In this document: one piece after another, positions 8,593-17,516 of the stretch
How the letters are laid out: each line of letters begins with the position of its first letter
Numbering within the stretch: the stretch's first letter is position 1
Assembly (NCBI GenBank): GCA_934292725.1
Contig: CAKQXY010000014.1
Location: 1 to 64,000 of the forward strand
Source of the DNA: an uncultured Lachnospiraceae bacterium
GTDB lineage: Bacteria; Bacillota; Clostridia; Lachnospirales; Lachnospiraceae
Direction: 5' to 3'
Length of the DNA: 64,000 bases
Notes under the pieces: model-generated
Told to the model about the DNA's origin: nothing
The model's input: only the letters and a program-made list of their open reading frames with translations
Databases searched by the model: none
Position numbers and translations under genes: made by a program

Positions 8593-9690
8593 TTATACGT
8601 TGAAACGGAACAAAATGACATCGCCATCCTGAACCACATAGTCCTTTCCTTCAAGACGAACAAGACCTTTTTCTCTTGCAGTTACGTAGGACTGGCAGTC
8701 CATAAGATCCTGATAGCTTACAACCTCTGCGCGGATAAAGCCTCTCTCAAAATCAGAGTGAATCTTTCCGGCAGCCTGTGGTGCCTTAGTTCCCTTTGTG
8801 ATGGTCCAAGCTCTTGTCTCATCAGCACCAGATGTCAGATAGCTGATCAGACCAAGCAGAGAATAGCTTGCAGAAATCAGCTTGTCAAGACCAGATTTTT
8901 CAAGACCAAGATCCTCTAAGAACATCTTCTTCTCATCATCGTCAAGCTCAGAAATTTCAGCCTCGATCTCAGCACAGATAACAAACACCTCACTGCCTTC
9001 CTTAGCAGCAAACTCGCGGACTGCAGCAACATGAGGATTGGAAGCACCGTCATCAGCTAAATCACTTTCAGATACATTTGCAGCATAGATAACCGGCTTG
9101 CTTGTTAAAAGATTTAAGCTGGCGATAAAAGCAGCCTCATCCTCATCATCCGGCTCAACAGTCTTAGCCTGACGTCCCTCTGTTAAAGCCTCCATCAGCT
9201 TCTTTAAGGTGACAAGCTCCTTGGCAAGACTCTTATCATTCATAGCACTTCTTGTTGTCTTTGCAATACGGCGTTCAAGAACCTCCTGATCAGCAAAAAT
9301 CAGCTCAAGCTCGATAGTTTCAATATCATCAACTGGATCAATATGACCATTTACATGGATGATATTAGAGTTTTCAAAGCAGCGTACAACATGTACAATT
9401 GCGTCAACCTCACGGATATTTGCAAGGAACTGGTTTCCAAGACCCTCACCCTTAGATGCGCCCTTTACAAGACCGGCGATATCAACAAACTCAACAACTG
9501 CCGGTGTAACCTTTGCGGAGTGATACAGCTCACCTAAATTTTTAATACGCTCATCCGGAACTGGAACAATACCAACATTTGGGTCAATGGTACAGAACGG
9601 ATAGTTTGCAGATTCCGCACCTGCCTTTGTCAAAGAGTTAAATAAAGTACTCTTGCCGACATTCGGCAAGCCTACGATTCCTAATTTCAT
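8593..9690 (-). CDS. ychF: Redox-regulated ATPase YchF (Obg-like GTPase family)
   Basis: A 365-residue OBG-family P-loop protein. It shows GLPNVGKSTLFNSLT (G1), NYPFCTIDPNVG (G2), DIAGLVKGASKGEGLGNQFL (G3), KPVIYAANVSE in the G4 position (where YchF departs from NKxD and so prefers ATP), and a C-terminal TGS domain with DVILFRFNV. Length matches the family. YchF associates with ribosomes and is linked to stress and redox responses. It carries its own sigma-A-like promoter at 9745-9773 and is divergent from the division cluster. Confidence 0.96.
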   Translation of the reverse strand: MKLGIVGLPNVGKSTLFNSLTKAGAESANYPFCTIDPNVGIVPVPDERIKNLGELYHSAKVTPAVVEFVDIAGLVKGASKGEGLGNQFLANIREVDAIVHVVRCFENSNIIHVNGHIDPVDDIETIELELIFADQEVLERRIAKTTRSAMNDKSLAKELVTLKKLMEALTEGRQAKTVEPDDEDEAAFIASLNLLTSKPVIYAANVSESDLADDGASNPHVAAVREFAAKEGSEVFVICAEIEAEISELDDDEKKMFLEDLGLEKSGLDKLISASYSLLGLISYLTSGADETRAWTITKGTKAPQAAGKIHSDFERGFIRAEVVSYQDLMDCQSYVTAREKGLVRLEGKDYVVQDGDVILFRFNV

Positions 9691-9744
9691 AGTAAAAATC
9701 CTTCCTGTCTGGTCATGTAGTACATGTGACCAGTAACATTTTTA

Positions 9745-9773
9745 ATTTTAGCATATAAAAAAAAGAAATACAA
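9745..9773 (-). promoter_or_regulatory. Sigma-A-type promoter for ychF and the helicase
   Basis: Read on the minus strand: TTGTAT (9768-9773), 17-nt spacer, TAAAAT (9745-9750), 55 nt upstream of the ychF start. Confidence 0.6.
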
Positions 9774-9806
9774 CCGTTTCTGTCGGAAGAAATTCTGAAA
9801 AAAGTA

Positions 9807-9835
9807 TTGTCATTTTTAATAAACTAATATAAAAT
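9807..9835 (+). promoter_or_regulatory. Candidate sigma-A promoter of the division/cell-wall cluster
   Basis: TTGTCA (9807-9812), 17-nt spacer, TAAAAT (9830-9835). It leaves a leader of about 190 nt before rsmH in which I see no mraZ gene and no recognised riboswitch. This is the only convincing promoter in the 342-bp gap upstream of rsmH. Confidence 0.5.
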
Positions 9836-10032
9836 AGATTTCATAATCAGAGATAGCATTTTGCCGTTTTTGATAAATAATATAGCAGAAATGACGGGAA
9901 GAAAAAATGGTTCTTATGACGAAAGACAGGAACCGTGTTTTTTGCCGTGCTTTTTTAACAAATACAGTTAGTGACCATGCACAAAAAAGTGAGTGGTTAA
10001 TTTCAATACACAGCGAAAGAAAAAGGAGTAAC

Positions 10033-10968
10033 ATGGAATTTGTTCATAAATCAATATTGCTGGATGAGGTGATCGAAAACCTAAACATCCGTGAGGATGG
10101 ATGTTATGTAGATGGAACGCTCGGCGGTGCCGGCCATTCCTATCAGATCTGTACGCATCTGGGAGAGAAAGGAAGACTTGTCGGAATAGATCAGGATGCA
10201 GATGCTATACAGGCAGCGACAAAGCGTCTTGAACCATATAAAGACAAGGTAAGCATAGTAAGAAGCAACTATGTAAACTTTGACAATGTTTTAGATGAGC
10301 TTGGAATTGATAAGGTAAACGGAATACTTCTTGACCTTGGTGTTTCTTCCTATCAGCTTGATGAGGCTTCACGTGGTTTTACATACCGCGAGGACGTGCC
10401 GCTTGATATGCGTATGGATCAGAGAAATCCAAAGACAGCGGCCGATATTGTCAATGAGTACAGCGAGATGGAGCTTTATCGTATGATACGCGATTACGGA
10501 GAAGATCGCTTCGCAAAAAATATTGCAAAGCACATTGTTCGTGCACGCGAGAAAAAGCCAATCGAGACTACTGGTGAGCTGTGTGAGATAATTAAAGCAG
10601 CAATTCCGGCTAAAATGCGTGCCGGCACGGGTCATCCGGCAAAACAGACATTTCAGGCGCTTCGCATTGAATTAAATCATGAGCTTGATGTGCTGACACA
10701 ATCAATTGACGGTATGATTGACCGTTTAGCACCGGGTGGACGTCTTTGCATAATTACATTCCATTCACTGGAAGACCGAATTGTAAAAACAAGATTTCGC
10801 ACGAATGAAAATCCGTGTATTTGTCCGCCGGGCTTTCCTGTCTGTGTGTGTGGACGCGTTTCAAAGGGAAAGGTGATTACAAGAAAACCAATTCTTCCTT
10901 CAGAGCAGGAAATGGAGGAAAACAGCCGTTCAAAGAGCGCGAAGCTTCGCGTTTTTGAAAAGGCATAA
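10033..10968 (+). CDS. rsmH: 16S rRNA (cytosine(1402)-N(4))-methyltransferase
   Basis: A 311-residue MraW/RsmH SAM-dependent methyltransferase that modifies C1402 in the ribosomal decoding centre. Motifs are HKSILLDEVIENL, the SAM-binding DGTLGGAGHS (about residues 25-34), GILLDLGVSSYQLD, GFTYREDVPLDMRMD, TFQALRIELNHEL and CIITFHSLEDRIVK. The ATG at 10033 has AAAAGGAG just upstream; the longer frame from 9907 adds an implausible N-terminus. It heads the division cluster. The usual mraZ gene is absent upstream. Confidence 0.95.
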   Translation: MEFVHKSILLDEVIENLNIREDGCYVDGTLGGAGHSYQICTHLGEKGRLVGIDQDADAIQAATKRLEPYKDKVSIVRSNYVNFDNVLDELGIDKVNGILLDLGVSSYQLDEASRGFTYREDVPLDMRMDQRNPKTAADIVNEYSEMELYRMIRDYGEDRFAKNIAKHIVRAREKKPIETTGELCEIIKAAIPAKMRAGTGHPAKQTFQALRIELNHELDVLTQSIDGMIDRLAPGGRLCIITFHSLEDRIVKTRFRTNENPCICPPGFPVCVCGRVSKGKVITRKPILPSEQEMEENSRSKSAKLRVFEKA

Positions 10969-10991
10969 AAAAGGTAGAAAGGACTGGAGTC

Positions 10992-11507
10992 ATGCAGGAA
11001 GGGGAACCGAAAAATGGATACCGCGAGCAGGAAGCCGCAGGCGGAACCTATGCGCCAAAAAAAGTGCCAGAGCTTGAAAGACAGCGCCAGGCACGTATTA
11101 AAAGACTCCAGGAATTGGAGCGTCAGCAGATAGAACTGCATAAACAGCGAATTATAAATGGCACACTGAGCAGGCGTTATGATGCAAGAGCATATGATGG
11201 ACTGACTGCCATAGTCGCTGTTTTGACGGCAGTATTGCTGCTTTGGTCAGCAATAGGCTATGTGGGGAGGAATGCACAATTAAATGCAAGTAATAAAAAG
11301 GTGGCATCGCTCAAGGAGACTTATCAAGAGCTGCAGACGGATAATGATAACCGTGAGGCACTTTTATATGCTTCTGTCGATGCAAAACAGATTTACCAGA
11401 TCGCGACACAGAGACTTGGCATGAGCTATCCTGAAAAGCATCAGGTAATCACCTATCATAAAACAGAGAGTGGGTACGTTGCACAATATGAAGACATTCC
11501 GCAGTGA
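10992..11507 (+). CDS. FtsL-like single-pass division protein
   Basis: A 171-residue protein with a highly charged, Arg/Gln-rich cytoplasmic N-terminus of about 70 residues, one membrane span near residues 72-92 (LTAIVAVLTAVLLLW), then a short coiled coil (NKKVASLKETYQEL) and a small extracytoplasmic end. This topology and its place between rsmH and the PBP genes fit FtsL, the bitopic partner of the FtsB/FtsQ and FtsW/PBP complex. Sequence conservation in FtsL is low, so the name rests on topology and context. The N-terminal cytoplasmic part is longer than in typical FtsL. It overlaps the next gene by 20 nt. Confidence 0.7.
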   Translation: MQEGEPKNGYREQEAAGGTYAPKKVPELERQRQARIKRLQELERQQIELHKQRIINGTLSRRYDARAYDGLTAIVAVLTAVLLLWSAIGYVGRNAQLNASNKKVASLKETYQELQTDNDNREALLYASVDAKQIYQIATQRLGMSYPEKHQVITYHKTESGYVAQYEDIPQ

Positions 11508-14106
11508 TGAGAATCAAATAAAAAATAAGACAAAGACAACGCAGGCAGCCAGCAAAAAACGTAATGTAAAGAAAAAAAAACCTGCAAAAAAGATTTACAG
11601 AACTAATGCAAAGAAGGATACGGGCAAGCTTGCAAACCGTATAAATGGCAGAATGAGACTTGTAGCAGGTTTAGTTGCGTTTTGCATGGCTGCTCTTGTC
11701 GTTTACATTGGTATACGCGCGGCACTTACAAATGAAGTGTATGAGCGAAAGGCACTCAGCCAGATGAATTACAGCAGTTCAACTTTAGTTGCAAAGTCTG
11801 GCGAAATTTATGACACAAATATGACGCCGATTGCAGTCAGCAACCGTGTTTATATTTTGATTATTGATCCAAAGGTAATCATGGAAACAGAGGCAATTGA
11901 TGGGCGAGAGGGAACGCTTGCAACAACTGTTAAGGCGATTGCGCAGTGTTTTGACTTAGACGAAGCTGCGCTTACCGAGACAATTACCCAGTCAGCCGAT
12001 AAAAATTATATTCGTTATGTGCCAGAAGGCTGGACAAGCAAAAAATATCTTGTTACAGAAAGCCAAAAGGAAGCATTCGATGCGCTTGAAGAAAAGGTAA
12101 ACAGCACAGAAAAAAAGAAAGAAACAAAAACAACAGAAGCCCAGAGTGTGCAGGAAACAGAAGGCACCTCATCTGCAGATGAGGAGTTTGAAAGCCCGGA
12201 TGGTGCCAAGATTGTTGGCGTGTGGTTTGAGACAGAATACCAGCGCTATTATCCATATGGCAACTTAGCAAGCAAGGTCATCGGCTTTACGACAAAGGAC
12301 AGCTCTGAGGGTATTTGGGGACTAGAGCGCTACTATAATGAAGAGCTTCGCGGAACAAATGGCAGAAGCTACAGCTATATTGACAGCAGCAAAAATCTGA
12401 TCCGCGATGTGATTGAGCCAACTGATGGCTACTCCCTTGTATCAACGATTGATATGAACCTGACAAAGATAATCAGTGATACAGCCTCAGAGTGGTATTA
12501 TGAGACTGATGAAAATGGAGAAAGGGTCCGTACGGCAAAAAGCTACAGTATTCTTGCGATGGATCCGAATACAGGCGCTATAAAAGCAATGGTTACAGAT
12601 ACAGATTATGATCTGAATAATCCAAATGATCTTTCTGTATTCTACACTGATGAGGAGCTGGCTGCATTTGCAGATAATGAAGTAAAATCAGAAGAGTATG
12701 AAAAGTATCTGGAAAAGGAGCAGGAAAAGTTAAAGGAGCAGGCTGAAGCTTCAAAGGAGAAAGCTGATGACGATTCTTCTAATACACAGGATATAATAGA
12801 GATTGCAACGGCATCTCCGTATGCAGCATATTTGAATGAAAAGGGAGAGTGGGATCATAGCACTTATCCGACAACAACAGATGTACAAAATGAGATTTGG
12901 CGAAACGGTATCATCAGTAATTCCTTTGAGCCAGGCTCTACTGGAAAAGTTCTTACATATGCAGCAGCAATTGAGGAAGGACTGATTACAGAAGATACGC
13001 AGTTTGATGACACTCATGGCTACTTAGACATTGGACGAACAATGGTAAAATGCCATAACTACGCGATAGGCGGCTGTGGCATTATTGATGCAAAGGAAGC
13101 CGTTGCGCAGTCTTGCAACGTTGCCTTTATGGAAATCGGAAAGCTTCTTGGACCAGAGCTTTTTGTTAAGTATCAGCAGCTTCATAATTTTGGCCAGAAG
13201 ACAGGAATAGATCTTCCAGGTGAGGCAAGCTGTGAAGGACTTTTGTATACAGCAGATCAGCTAGGAGAGATTGAGCTTGCGACAAGCGCATTTGGTCAGT
13301 GTTACAATGTTACCATGATTCAGATGGCAGCATCATTTTGCGCCGATATAAATGGCGGCTACTATTACAAGCCATATACAGTTGAGAGCATTCTTGATCA
13401 GGACGGCAATGTAGTAGAATCTGTTAAGCCGACACTTGTGCGTCAGGTTATAAGTGAGGAGACAAGTGCAACAGTGCGCCATGCACTTGAGTATGCAGTT
13501 ACAAATGGAACTGTTTATGGTGTGCAGGTTGCAGACAAAGAAAACGGTGTCAAGATGGATGGCTATGATTTTGGCGGAAAGACGGGAACTGCTCAGAAGC
13601 TTCCGCGTTCAGAAGATAAATATATCATTTCACTGATTTCAGCAGCACCTATGAATTCACCGCAGCTTGTGCTTTATGTTGTAGTCGATGAGTACGAAGG
13701 AAACGATGAGGATGGAAGTGCACCTGTACAGTATTTGTCAGGCCGTCTGTGGTATGCAATCAAGGATTACATCGGACTTTATTCTGAGTTAGATGCAGAT
13801 GTAAATAATTATGATTGGCAGAGTACTTCTTCATCAGATGACAGTATGTCAGGAGAGTCACTATTTACAGATTCACAAGGAGATGATGCAGCTCTTCCAG
13901 TACCGCCGGCAGTGGCAGCGCAGGCGCAGACAGATTCAGCAGCAGAAAATCCAGACGAAGATATCATTGATCCTGAGGCAGCAATTGCGGATCCGGCAGA
14001 CGCAAATGCGGCACCAGATTCAAACGATGTCATAGATCTTCCGGCTCAGCCAGCAGCAGATCCTCAGCCAGATGCTCAGCCAGCGGCAGATCCAAACGCA
14101 CAGTAA
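11488..14106 (+). CDS. Class B penicillin-binding protein (FtsI/SpoVD-type transpeptidase), extended form
   Basis: An 872-residue PBP with a basic cytoplasmic N-terminus, a membrane span near residues 57-79 and a PBP dimerisation domain. The transpeptidase domain has SxxK as STGK (near 482), SCN (near 541) and KTG in GGKTGTAQ (near 697). Unusual parts are a Lys/Glu/Ser-rich insertion near 205-235, a coiled-coil charged insertion near 395-440 just before the catalytic core, and a Pro/Ala/Asp-rich tail of about 70 residues. It is far longer than the usual 580-740. ATG 11488 was chosen; GTG 11470 is an alternative. The likely role is septal peptidoglycan cross-linking with FtsW. Confidence 0.9.
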   Translation: MKTFRSDENQIKNKTKTTQAASKKRNVKKKKPAKKIYRTNAKKDTGKLANRINGRMRLVAGLVAFCMAALVVYIGIRAALTNEVYERKALSQMNYSSSTLVAKSGEIYDTNMTPIAVSNRVYILIIDPKVIMETEAIDGREGTLATTVKAIAQCFDLDEAALTETITQSADKNYIRYVPEGWTSKKYLVTESQKEAFDALEEKVNSTEKKKETKTTEAQSVQETEGTSSADEEFESPDGAKIVGVWFETEYQRYYPYGNLASKVIGFTTKDSSEGIWGLERYYNEELRGTNGRSYSYIDSSKNLIRDVIEPTDGYSLVSTIDMNLTKIISDTASEWYYETDENGERVRTAKSYSILAMDPNTGAIKAMVTDTDYDLNNPNDLSVFYTDEELAAFADNEVKSEEYEKYLEKEQEKLKEQAEASKEKADDDSSNTQDIIEIATASPYAAYLNEKGEWDHSTYPTTTDVQNEIWRNGIISNSFEPGSTGKVLTYAAAIEEGLITEDTQFDDTHGYLDIGRTMVKCHNYAIGGCGIIDAKEAVAQSCNVAFMEIGKLLGPELFVKYQQLHNFGQKTGIDLPGEASCEGLLYTADQLGEIELATSAFGQCYNVTMIQMAASFCADINGGYYYKPYTVESILDQDGNVVESVKPTLVRQVISEETSATVRHALEYAVTNGTVYGVQVADKENGVKMDGYDFGGKTGTAQKLPRSEDKYIISLISAAPMNSPQLVLYVVVDEYEGNDEDGSAPVQYLSGRLWYAIKDYIGLYSELDADVNNYDWQSTSSSDDSMSGESLFTDSQGDDAALPVPPAVAAQAQTDSAAENPDEDIIDPEAAIADPADANAAPDSNDVIDLPAQPAADPQPDAQPAADPNAQ

Positions 14107-14118
14107 CAGAAATAAAAA

Positions 14119-14160
14119 GAATCTTGAAATTTACAAAAGAATTTCAGGATTCTTTTTTTT
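14119..14160 (+). terminator. Rho-independent terminator between the two PBP genes
   Basis: A 13-bp stem: GAATCTTGAAATT (14119-14131) with AATTTCAGGATTC (14140-14152), then eight T residues. It overlaps the nominal start of the longest frame for the next PBP, which is why a downstream start was preferred. It probably reduces readthrough into the rest of the cluster. Confidence 0.85.
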
Positions 14161-14261
14161 ATCGTCTGCTGCATATAGATAAATTAAGAAAACAGCAAAA
14201 GCGGAGTAAAAGACATTCAGTGAAAATAGTCACGCAAGTTTTGAAAAAAGAGGCGAAAAGC

Positions 14262-15980
14262 ATGCTGCCGCGCCCGGTACGCACAATGCATAGAAGGGGA
14301 ATCCTTAGAATTGCATTGGTGCTTGTTGCAGCACTGATCTTATTATGTGTGCGCCTAGGCGATTTGATGCTTGCAAAGTCAGAGCATTATAAAGAACTCG
14401 CATATGATCTTCATACAAGAGAGCGACAGCTAAAGGCAATGCGCGGTGAGATACAGGATAGAAATGGCAGGGTGCTTGCAGCAAACCGCACAGTCTGCAC
14501 AATTTCTGTAATTCACAGTCAGATTAAAGATGCTGATGAAGTTGTATCGGCGTTGTCAGAAACATTAAAAATGCAGCCAAAAGACGTGCAAAAAAAGGTA
14601 GAAAAGATCACGGCAAGAGAGATTATAAAGACAAATGTAGAAAAAACAGTCGGCGATGCTATACGAGAGATGGATCTTGCCGGTGTGAAGGTGGACGAAG
14701 ATTATAAGCGTTACTATCCGTTTGGAAGTTTAGCTTCCAAAGTGCTTGGCTTTACAGGTTCTGATAATCAGGGTATTATCGGTTTGGAGGTATCATATGA
14801 CGAGGTGCTTAAAGGAATTGGCGGAAGTATTTTGACATATACTGATGCAGCGGGAATTGAATTAAAAAATACAGCTGAGCAGCGTGTTGAGCCCATTGCC
14901 GGAAATACACTTCGTTTGACAATGGATTGGAATATCCAAAGCTTTGTCACTCAGGTATGCTTAGAACTGATGGAGGAAAAGCAGGCAAATGAGGTTTCCT
15001 GTATAGTCATGAATCCACAGAATGGTGAGATTTATGCTATGGCAAATGTCCCAGAATTTGATTTAAATCATCCATTTGAGCTTCCAGAGGGTACCGTCTG
15101 TGAAAGTGAAGAAATGAGACAGGATTTATTAAATAATATGTGGAGAAATGCCAATGTAAGCGATACATACGAGCCAGGCTCAACATTTAAGACAGTCACG
15201 GCGGCGGCAGCGCTAGAAGCTGGTGTTGTGACATTTCAGGACACTTTTTCATGCCCGGGATTTTATATTGTGGAGGACAGACGTATTCGCTGCCATAAGG
15301 TAAGCGGTCATGGCAGTGAAACATTTTTGCAGGGAATTCAAAATTCATGCAATCCTGTCTTTATTCAGGTCGGCCTTCGCTTAGGGGCAGAGCGTTTTTA
15401 TTCATATTTTGAACAGTTCGAGCTTCTTAAAAAAACAGGGATTGATTTGCCCGGAGAAGCACGCACAATCATGCATGACCCTAAAAAAATCGGTGAGGTA
15501 GAGCTTGCGACTATTTCATTTGGACAGTCATTTCAGCTGACGACACTTCGCCTTCTTGCGACCATAAGTTCATTTGTAAATGGAGGTCACACTGTTGTGC
15601 CGCATTTTGGAATGGCAATCAGTTCATTTGACGGCACAAGCACACAAAAAATTGCTTATCCGCAGGGTACACAGGTACTTGATGAAGCAGTCAGCGCACA
15701 GATGCGTGAATGCTTAGAGAGTGTTGTGGCAGAGGGCGGCGGCAATAAGGCATACATAGAAGGCTATCGCATAGGAGGAAAGACGGCGACATCAGAAAAG
15801 CTTCCGCGCGGAACTGGAAAGTATATTAGCTCCTTTGTAGGCTTTGCCCCGGCAGATGAGCCACAGGTCATTATTATCATGACAGTCGATGAACCACAGG
15901 GTATTTATTATGGAGGCACAATTGTAGCGCCAAAGGTGAAAAAGATTTTTGAAAACATATTGCCATACCTTAATTTATAG
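14262..15980 (+). CDS. Second class B penicillin-binding protein (SpoVD/FtsI-like transpeptidase)
   Basis: A 572-residue PBP with a membrane span near residues 14-33, a dimerisation domain (RGEIQDRNGRVLAANR) and the transpeptidase motifs STFK (near 306), SCN (near 362) and KTA in GGKTATSEK (near 506) instead of KTG. The KTA form occurs in sporulation-type SpoVD-like enzymes, so a cortex or sporulation-septum role is possible but inferred. ATG 14262 follows GAGG by 8 nt; the frame is open back to a TTG at 14124, but that lies inside a terminator hairpin. It is adjacent to the longer PBP, giving a tandem pair. Confidence 0.88.
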   Translation: MLPRPVRTMHRRGILRIALVLVAALILLCVRLGDLMLAKSEHYKELAYDLHTRERQLKAMRGEIQDRNGRVLAANRTVCTISVIHSQIKDADEVVSALSETLKMQPKDVQKKVEKITAREIIKTNVEKTVGDAIREMDLAGVKVDEDYKRYYPFGSLASKVLGFTGSDNQGIIGLEVSYDEVLKGIGGSILTYTDAAGIELKNTAEQRVEPIAGNTLRLTMDWNIQSFVTQVCLELMEEKQANEVSCIVMNPQNGEIYAMANVPEFDLNHPFELPEGTVCESEEMRQDLLNNMWRNANVSDTYEPGSTFKTVTAAAALEAGVVTFQDTFSCPGFYIVEDRRIRCHKVSGHGSETFLQGIQNSCNPVFIQVGLRLGAERFYSYFEQFELLKKTGIDLPGEARTIMHDPKKIGEVELATISFGQSFQLTTLRLLATISSFVNGGHTVVPHFGMAISSFDGTSTQKIAYPQGTQVLDEAVSAQMRECLESVVAEGGGNKAYIEGYRIGGKTATSEKLPRGTGKYISSFVGFAPADEPQVIIIMTVDEPQGIYYGGTIVAPKVKKIFENILPYLNL

Positions 15981-16106
15981 TGATATACTCACCGTGAGTA
16001 AAAATTTCCTATGGTGAAGCAATTTACGAAAGCGGTTCTACGATTTCTGCCAGAAAGGCAATTCATCTTACCGCTAGGCACTGTGGGATAGAAAGGTGAA
16101 AACATT

Positions 16107-17474
16107 ATGAAGAATAAAGTATTAGTTGCAGGATGCGGAATCAGCGGTATCGGTGCAGCACGTATGCTGCTTGCTGCTGGAAAGTCTGTCATTTTGTATG
16201 ATGGAAATGATAAAAAGAATAAGGAGGAAATCCGTGCACAGGTGGCAGATAACTCATCAGATGAGACACTTTCCATTGTGCTTGGTACACTCACGCAAGA
16301 TGTTATAGATCAGTCTGAGTATTGTGTTATCAGCCCTGGTATTCCTACGGATATTGCTTTTGTAGAGGAGTTAAAGAAAAATGGTGTGCCGATTTGGAGT
16401 GAAATCGAGCTTGCATACCATTATGCAAAGGGTCAGGTTATTGGTATCACTGGAACAAATGGAAAGACAACGACGACAGCGCTGACAGGCGAGATCATGG
16501 CAGCATATTTTGGCAAAGATAAGACGTTTGTTGTTGGAAATATCGGAACTGCCTACACAGGCAAGGCACTAGAGACAAAAGAAGACAGTGTGACAGTAGC
16601 AGAAATCAGCAGCTTCCAGTTAGAGACTGCACTGACATTTCGTCCTCATGTGAGCGCAATTTTAAATATTACGCCAGACCATTTAAATCGCCATAAAACT
16701 ATGGAGTGCTACATTGCAGTCAAGGAATCCATCACAAAGAATCAGACAAAGGATGATTTTTGTGTGTTAAATTATGATGACGAAGTGCTGCGCTCTTTCG
16801 CACAGTCATGCCCAGCAACAGTTATATTTTTCTCAAGCCGTCACAGCTTAGAAGAGGGCTTTTGCATGGATGGAAACCGTTTAGTATATCGTCATGATGG
16901 AAAAGAAGAAACTATTGGCACAACAGATCAATTTAACCTTGTTGGTCAGTGCAACTATGAAAATATCATGGCAGCTGCTGCAATCGGCACAGCAATGGGT
17001 GTTCCAATGGAAACAATTCGTCAGACTGCTTATAATTTTAAGGCAGTGGAGCATAGAATCGAGTATACAGCAACAAAAAAGCAGGTTCGTTATTATAATG
17101 ATTCAAAGGGAACAAATCCGGATGCTGCAATTCAGGGTATCCGTGCAATGACAACACCGACATGCTTAATCGGCGGCGGTTATGATAAAGGCTCAACTTA
17201 TGATGAGTGGATTGAAGCATTTGGCAGCACAATCAAATACCTTGTGCTGATTGGACAGACATCTAAGGCAATTGCCGATTGCTGTGAAAAGCATGGCTTT
17301 ACTAATTATGAGTTTGCCACATCAATGGAAGAAGCTGTTGAAAAATGCGCATCACATGCAAAGCCGGGTGAGGCTGTATTATTATCACCAGCATGTGCAA
17401 GCTGGGGCATGTTTGACAATTATGAGCAAAGAGGCCGCATTTTTAAGGAGCTTGTCAGAAAACTTCCAGATTAA
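16107..17474 (+). CDS. murD: UDP-N-acetylmuramoyl-L-alanine--D-glutamate ligase
   Basis: A 455-residue Mur ligase that adds D-Glu to UDP-MurNAc-L-Ala in the cytoplasm, using ATP. It shows an N-terminal Rossmann-like domain (VAGCGISGIGAARML), the ATP-binding GITGTNGKTTTT (near 114-125), AEISSFQLET, the central NITPDHLNRH and the C-terminal VEHRIEYT and NDSKGTNPDA motifs. Length is typical. A gap of 126 nt precedes it, containing an ACTCAC/GTGAGT palindrome and a GCGGT...ACCGC hairpin but no mraY, which many clusters carry at this point. GAAAGGTGA supplies the ribosome binding site. Confidence 0.96.
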   Translation: MKNKVLVAGCGISGIGAARMLLAAGKSVILYDGNDKKNKEEIRAQVADNSSDETLSIVLGTLTQDVIDQSEYCVISPGIPTDIAFVEELKKNGVPIWSEIELAYHYAKGQVIGITGTNGKTTTTALTGEIMAAYFGKDKTFVVGNIGTAYTGKALETKEDSVTVAEISSFQLETALTFRPHVSAILNITPDHLNRHKTMECYIAVKESITKNQTKDDFCVLNYDDEVLRSFAQSCPATVIFFSSRHSLEEGFCMDGNRLVYRHDGKEETIGTTDQFNLVGQCNYENIMAAAAIGTAMGVPMETIRQTAYNFKAVEHRIEYTATKKQVRYYNDSKGTNPDAAIQGIRAMTTPTCLIGGGYDKGSTYDEWIEAFGSTIKYLVLIGQTSKAIADCCEKHGFTNYEFATSMEEAVEKCASHAKPGEAVLLSPACASWGMFDNYEQRGRIFKELVRKLPD

Positions 17475-17516
17475 GAATAAGACAATTGCTAAGAACAGAA
17501 AATAAAGGAGTGTAGA

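Noticed and set aside
10677..11141. 154-codon minus-strand frame across rsmH and the FtsL-like gene
   Set aside because: It overlaps two well-supported genes and has no family features.
14124..14261. N-terminal extension of the second PBP from a TTG at 14124
   Set aside because: The TTG lies inside the stem of a strong terminator, and the ATG at 14262 has a better ribosome binding site right before the membrane span.
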